From NCBI GenBank assembly GCA_022360875.1, contig JAKSBZ010000366.1:1-39680 (forward strand): a DNA stretch of 39,680 bases, in the 5' to 3' direction. Below, in pieces: positions 35,822 to 39,680 of this stretch. The stretch is from Cytophagales bacterium (GTDB lineage Bacteria; Bacteroidota; Bacteroidia; Cytophagales; Cyclobacteriaceae). A program made the position numbers and the translations under genes. Positions within the stretch are counted from its first letter, which is position 1; every line of letters begins with the position of its first letter. The notes beneath the pieces were generated by a model. The model ran no database searches, was not told the origin of the DNA, and worked only from the letters and a program-made list of their open reading frames with translations.

Positions 35822-36333
35822 AAAACGCCTTTTGAAGTCGTGGGTAAATCGAAATGCTTGTAAAAACCCTGCTTGGGGTAATGATTGCCCTGAGGCAGCC
35901 AAAAAGTCACCTGTCCGATCGTCATAAAAGGATAAATAACAACCGGCTTCACGCACTTGATCTCGAGGGTCCACTGATGGATCTCGTCCTGATGCCCGAG
36001 ATCGGCGGAGACCTGAAGAAAAATCCCCAAGCGTCCGATGGAGCTCCGGCCGATCAGAGAAGTCACAAAGTGCTTGCTGCCGATCACTTCGCGGGTGTTG
36101 CACAAATACAGCCGGCCAGGCTGCAGCAAAAGTCCCTCTTGTGGAATTTTCTTTCGTTTATAGGAAAGGTCTGGGCTTCTCGAATCGATGGTTTCATCCG
36201 TAGAAAGCTCTATGTAAGAATCTTCAAGGTGGTAATTAATGCTGTTCGGGTTGATGCTTTCCGGATTAAAGGGAGAGACCGTTATGGTCCCTTTCCGAAT
36301 ATTCTCCTCTATCTCCTTTCCTGTGAGTATCAT
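35818..36333 (-). CDS. dCTP deaminase-like protein, copy 2 (catalytic Glu kept, IDPG segment lost)
   Basis: The 171-residue protein begins like copy 1 (MILTGKEIEENIRKGTITVS, then NPNSINYHLE), so the two genes are tandem duplicates. It keeps GRSSIGRLG (Arg96, Ser97, Arg101, matching E. coli Arg110, Ser111, Arg115) and the catalytic Glu124 in QWTLEI, but the segment that should read IDPGWSG is replaced by LGHQDEIHQ, losing the Asp128 equivalent (His114). The C-terminal tail also departs from Dcd. It may act on a different nucleotide, or pair with copy 1 in a mixed trimer. The gene begins five bases after the AspRS/AsnRS-like gene and overlaps copy 1 by four bases. Confidence 0.85.
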   Translation of the reverse strand: MILTGKEIEENIRKGTITVSPFNPESINPNSINYHLEDSYIELSTDETIDSRSPDLSYKRKKIPQEGLLLQPGRLYLCNTREVIGSKHFVTSLIGRSSIGRLGIFLQVSADLGHQDEIHQWTLEIKCVKPVVIYPFMTIGQVTFWLPQGNHYPKQGFYKHFDLPTTSKGVL

Positions 36334-36338
36334 GGCGA

Positions 36339-37511
36339 TTATGTAATATTTCCTTTGAAACGGGGAAAAAATGTAAATTCGGAGTTAGAACTATCCTCAA
36401 ACCACGTGCCCAACAGCCGCTCTAGTCCCGCATCCATATTGGCAATAGAAGGAACGCCCATAGCCAACGCATCTGTGTAAAATTCAAACCGGCTAAGCTC
36501 CTTTCCCTCGCATTCAATGCCCCGAGCAATCTTGTCCAAATCGGTTTCAATCAACCCTCCGGTTGCCAAATAATTGCGTCCTTTGTACCACAGCTGGCAG
36601 TCGCGGCACCATCCGCCTGACTCTTTCACATAAAAAGGACGGGTATGCCGGGGAAACTCTGTAACCCACACGAAACCCTCATAAACCGCGTCCATGTACT
36701 CTCTTACAGCCAAAGGAAGCTGGTGTCCGGAAGCCTGGTCCAAACCGCTGGCCTTCAGCAAATCCCGATAGCTAACGGTATCAAACTCGGGAGCCGGAGG
36801 AAGCTTGAGATGCTTTAAATCCAGCTCGGAGATTTTCCGGTGCAAAAATCGAATGTAGTCGGAAAAAATTTTCATCAGCGGCTGCAGATCCGCGCTGAAA
36901 ATGCTCACCACCACATTGGAAAACTCAACCAGTTTTCGGCGGGACGAAGCGTTTTCCCTTCGGAAAAGCCTGGCTATTTCGTAAATTCGGTCATAGCCCT
37001 GCGACTGGATCACCTGGTGGTACAAAATTGAACTGATCGTCAAATAACAGCTCTGATTGCCGAAAACGCTGACTTCAAAAGACTTGGTCTGTCCCAGCAC
37101 CCAGTCGCCGACAAGCACAGGCGTATTGACCAAACGGAATTCTTCCTGCGTGAAGTAAATATGCGTCTGCGCTTCCAAAACCGAGCGCACGAACTGCGCC
37201 TCGATCCGGCCTGGCTCGGCAGCTTTATGTCTCTGTTTGGACCGGGCATCGGGACAATTTTGCTCCGAAAGCCGGATTATTTCAAACTTCTTCGAATGAC
37301 CGCCTTCAGGATTCCACTGTCCTTCTGCGGTAATGAAATCCCCAGCCTTAATTTTTTTCGGAGGATGTTCATACACGCACTCGACAAGCCTTCCCGATGT
37401 GCTAACCACCAGAAAGATCAGGTGCCTGCTGATTTTTCGAACGCGAACCACACGTCCTTTTACAATTTCATCCTTAGTTACCAGAGCAGCGTTGGCAAGT
37501 GTTTTTTCCAT
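36339..37511 (-). CDS. AspRS/AsnRS-like class II aminoacyl-tRNA synthetase paralogue
   Basis: From the ATG at 37511 (MEKTLANAALVTKDEIVKGR) the protein has 390 residues, shorter than normal AspRS or AsnRS. An N-terminal OB-fold of anticodon-binding type (about 14-82) is followed by a class IIb catalytic core: LTISSILYHQVIQSQGYDRI, motif 2 FRREN (Phe183, Arg184, Glu186), the WVTEFPRHTRPFYVK region, and motif 3 AGLERLLG (Arg365). The usual GG-S-Q-R-E amino-acid loop is GGLIET here. ATP-binding residues are kept, so it should still activate an amino acid, but specificity is probably altered. It is the first gene of the leftward cluster, which argues for a biosynthetic role. An extension to 37616 is unlikely. 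Confidence 0.85.
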   Translation of the reverse strand: MEKTLANAALVTKDEIVKGRVVRVRKISRHLIFLVVSTSGRLVECVYEHPPKKIKAGDFITAEGQWNPEGGHSKKFEIIRLSEQNCPDARSKQRHKAAEPGRIEAQFVRSVLEAQTHIYFTQEEFRLVNTPVLVGDWVLGQTKSFEVSVFGNQSCYLTISSILYHQVIQSQGYDRIYEIARLFRRENASSRRKLVEFSNVVVSIFSADLQPLMKIFSDYIRFLHRKISELDLKHLKLPPAPEFDTVSYRDLLKASGLDQASGHQLPLAVREYMDAVYEGFVWVTEFPRHTRPFYVKESGGWCRDCQLWYKGRNYLATGGLIETDLDKIARGIECEGKELSRFEFYTDALAMGVPSIANMDAGLERLLGTWFEDSSNSEFTFFPRFKGNIT

Positions 37512-37992
37512 GGCTTGAGCAGCAAATAAATGTTCATTCAGCCCTCTGTTCAAAAAAATATTTGATAGAAACGAGAAGCGGCAATTTCCTATCCAAAACA
37601 CAGTACAGCCGAACAAACAACTCTACTAAAATGCGGCGCTTTGTCAGTAATGTTTAAAAGAAAAACGCAGTAAATGTAAAGCCTTTCCTCTTTGAAAAAT
37701 CTTCGATTTTCGCCTATTCCCTACCTCAAAATCAGTCCTCTATTTTGTCTTTCAACAGCGCTTCAAGTCTTTTTCTTTGACATTCAAAAAACACTTTATC
37801 TCAAATTTTCTTATTCTGTTTTTACTTGAAATCTGATTTTTTTATGAAAATTTGAATTACGTTCCAGCTAAACAGCTTAATGCAAAAGGGCTGCATTAAG
37901 CGCTGAAAATCTGCAAAATAATCCTTGCAACATACATGCTTCTCAATTCACTCCAACCCAAAATTCATTAGCATTTCCCCCAGAAAAACTGC
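37512..37992. other. Intergenic region upstream of the cluster, downstream of lepB
   Basis: This 481-base AT-rich region should hold the promoter of the leftward cluster and the end of the lepB transcript. It contains one strong inverted repeat (37875-37901). I found no gene, tRNA or clear -33/-7 pair. Confidence 0.5.
37875..37901. repeat. Perfect 10-base inverted repeat between lepB and the cluster
   Basis: GCTTAATGCA (37875-37884) and TGCATTAAGC (37892-37901) pair fully across a seven-base loop. On the minus strand it lies 91 bases past the lepB stop. The bases after it are not a proper T run, so it may be a weak terminator, an mRNA stabiliser or an operator about 360 bases upstream of the cluster's first gene. 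Confidence 0.5.
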
Positions 37993-39162
37993 TCACCTTA
38001 CGCCTGTCAAAAATCGCCTCCAATTGAACGCTCCTCCGCAAGTAGACCACAGCACGGCTTTCACTTTCCCGACAAGCTGACTTTCAGGCACAGGTCCCCA
38101 GCACCGCGAATCAATCGTGCTGGTTCGGTTGTCGCCCATCATAAAAAAATAGTTTTGCTTAAACGTGTAACTCTCAACAGGCTTTCCGTCCAGCCAGTAC
38201 TTTCCGTCTTTCTCCTGAATAGCCGCATGCTCCTCCTGCCGGATGATATCCTTGTAGCAAACATACGAAACCGGCGTCAGACGCACTGACAGCCCTTTTT
38301 TTGGAATTCGGAGCTTCCCGTAATTATTCCTCGACCAAGGAGTGAGCTTTCCGCTTGGGGCCACATAATGGCTTTGCGAAGAAACAATCCTAAGCGAATC
38401 AAAAAGGCCTTTTCGTTTCAGCGCACCGGCTGCTGCATTAGTCATTACTGCGCGGAAAACCTGTTCCTTTTCTTTTGTACGGTTCATCCTCAGCCGCGGA
38501 AACTGCTTATTCACTTTTGCAAGCACTTCCGCATCACCGGAAAACAGCAAATATTCGTTCTTAACTTCCTCCGACGGACTGTACAATTCTCCGTTTACAA
38601 CAAGCTTTCCGGCCTTAACCTGAAACTCATCCCCGGGCAAACCAACGCAACGCTTTACCAAATGAGTTTCTTTCCCTCCGAAAACTTTTGTGAAAACCAA
38701 CACGTCTCCTCGCATAACCTTCTCTGTGCCCGGCAGCCGCCGGTAAGGCCACCAGTTGTCCTTTATCCGTGCTCTTGCTTCGTCATTGAAATACAGCGCA
38801 ATATTCAGCCAGGGAATTTTGAATGGTGTGCGGGGCAATGCCGGTCCGATCTCCAGCTTGCTAACAGCAATAACGTCACCCGGATACAGAGCATTCTCCA
38901 TCGAATTTGAGGGTATTCTGAAAACTTCCATCACGAATATGCGCAGACTGACAGACACCAGCAGCACGAAAAACAACAGCGCCAACCCCCTGACGGTTTT
39001 TCTCAAAGCAACTGTGGCAATTCTGTCTGAAATTTTTTTGATTAAACCAAAAATAACGACAAGAAGCACCGCATAAACCGCCAGCCAAAGCGGACCGAGC
39101 CAAAATAAAAATCCAATAAGAAGCGTCAGCAATAAAGTCAATGATTTTTTCCCGTTACCCAT
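37993..39162 (-). CDS. lepB: Signal peptidase I
   Basis: This 389-residue inner-membrane protease removes signal peptides from exported proteins. It has hydrophobic segments at about 8-20, 23-41 and 58-80, the box B motif IPSNSMENALYPGD with nucleophile Ser87, the general base Lys170 in HLVKRCVGLPGD, and the box E motif GDNRTSTIDSRCWGPVP. The long insertion between them (about 190-320) is usual in Bacteroidota. It starts at an ATG that overlaps the stop of the RND gene upstream by one base, so it should be translated together with the end of that efflux gene. Confidence 0.95.
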   Translation of the reverse strand: MGNGKKSLTLLLTLLIGFLFWLGPLWLAVYAVLLVVIFGLIKKISDRIATVALRKTVRGLALLFFVLLVSVSLRIFVMEVFRIPSNSMENALYPGDVIAVSKLEIGPALPRTPFKIPWLNIALYFNDEARARIKDNWWPYRRLPGTEKVMRGDVLVFTKVFGGKETHLVKRCVGLPGDEFQVKAGKLVVNGELYSPSEEVKNEYLLFSGDAEVLAKVNKQFPRLRMNRTKEKEQVFRAVMTNAAAGALKRKGLFDSLRIVSSQSHYVAPSGKLTPWSRNNYGKLRIPKKGLSVRLTPVSYVCYKDIIRQEEHAAIQEKDGKYWLDGKPVESYTFKQNYFFMMGDNRTSTIDSRCWGPVPESQLVGKVKAVLWSTCGGAFNWRRFLTGVR

Positions 39163-39680
39163 TATCCAGCTAATCCTTTTTTATAGAAAAAATAATAACA
39201 CAAAGGCACAAAATAAAGACTCACCACCGTACCGAAAATCATCCCGCCGATAATACTGACAGCCAGCGGCTGCTGCAGCCTAGAGCCCATGTCGTTGCCG
39301 AACAGCAGAGGAATCATGGCGAGAACAGTCGTCAAACTGGTCATCAGAATCGGCTTGAGCCGGCGCTTACCCGCCATGTGAATCGCTTCCATAACCGGGC
39401 GTCCCGAAACCGACAGCTTGTTGATGGTATCGATTTTCAATATCGAATCGTTGATGATAATGCCGCACATAACGATCATGCCAATGAGCGACATCAGATT
39501 CAGACTGGTGCCCGTTACCCACAGCAGCAGCAGCGTTCCGGCAATATCGATCGGAATCTCGATCAGCACAATCAGCGGCTGCAGCAGCGACTCGAACTGC
39601 GCGGCCAAAATAAGGTAAAGCAGCAACACGGAAATGAGAAATATAACCGCCAGCTGAGAAAAAAGCGTTTTGTTTTCCAA
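39162..39680 (-). CDS. RND efflux permease, C-terminal part (N-terminus outside window)
   Basis: Only the last 172 residues are visible; the frame is open to the right edge. They cover the final transmembrane helices of an RND permease: FLISVLLLYLILAAQFESLL, TSLNLMSLIGMIVMCGIIIN, then DSILKIDTINKL, and GKRRLKPILMTSLTTVLAMI, ending SLYFVPLCYYFFYKK. The central NDSILKID replaces the Lys-Asn pair of classical drug pumps in this helix, so it may belong to a different RND branch. The adaptor and outer-membrane genes, if present, lie outside. The stop overlaps the lepB start by one base. Confidence 0.88.
   Translation of the reverse strand: MENKTLFSQLAVIFLISVLLLYLILAAQFESLLQPLIVLIEIPIDIAGTLLLLWVTGTSLNLMSLIGMIVMCGIIINDSILKIDTINKLSVSGRPVMEAIHMAGKRRLKPILMTSLTTVLAMIPLLFGNDMGSRLQQPLAVSIIGGMIFGTVVSLYFVPLCYYFFYKKGLAG

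Noticed and set aside
35822-36103. N-terminal 94-residue extension of deaminase-like copy 1
   Set aside because: The extension overlaps copy 2 in another frame and has no resemblance to Dcd; the ATG at 35821 gives the same start as copy 2.
30316-37511. The cluster as a mobile genomic island
   Set aside because: There is no integrase, transposase, tRNA or att-like boundary, and base composition is not visibly different from the neighbours. Only the carbamoyltransferase has flanking repeats.

Overview
The window looks like chromosomal DNA of a Bacteroidota bacterium. Evidence: a SusC/SusD pair with its own FecR anti-sigma and ECF sigma factor, a second TonB-dependent receptor of CarboxypepD_reg type, start codons without clear Shine-Dalgarno sequences, and lipoboxes typical of the phylum. 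I cannot fix the order or genus. No integrase, transposase, phage gene, tRNA, rRNA or CRISPR array was seen.

Layout: 1-6.5 kb is a nutrient-uptake and cell-surface-signalling locus: SusD (cut by the left edge), STN-type SusC, FecR and a divergent ECF sigma factor. 6.7-12 kb holds housekeeping genes: pepT, a DoxX membrane protein, a 100-residue unknown and the helicase hrpB. 12-13.8 kb is a three-gene operon of unknown function with two DUF2589 proteins. 14.1-16.8 kb is a lipoprotein six-hairpin glycosidase with a C-terminal carbohydrate-binding-like domain. 17.3-20.1 kb carries ctlX, an MtfA-like peptidase with a SEC-C tail, and a FrnE/DsbA-like protein. 20.1-25.6 kb is a complete TolC/adaptor/RND efflux operon whose permease is split by one extra base in a nine-base homopolymer. 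25.7-30.2 kb holds an aldehyde dehydrogenase and a TonB receptor. 38.0-39.7 kb holds lepB and the end of another RND permease.

The most unusual part is 30.3-37.5 kb, seven genes read leftward: an AspRS/AsnRS-like enzyme, two tandem overlapping dCTP-deaminase-like proteins, a SAM methyltransferase, a NodU/TobZ-type carbamoyltransferase, a CmoA-like carboxy-SAM synthase without CmoB, and hisS. The two deaminase-like copies lack different parts of the active site: one has Gln where the catalytic Glu should be, the other keeps the Glu but has lost the IDPG segment. Together the genes suggest an undescribed pathway that builds or decorates a nucleotide, nucleoside or RNA, with amino-acid activation, carbamoyl transfer and possibly carboxymethyl transfer. 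This is inference from gene content; no product can be named. A pair of imperfect direct repeats flanks the carbamoyltransferase gene.
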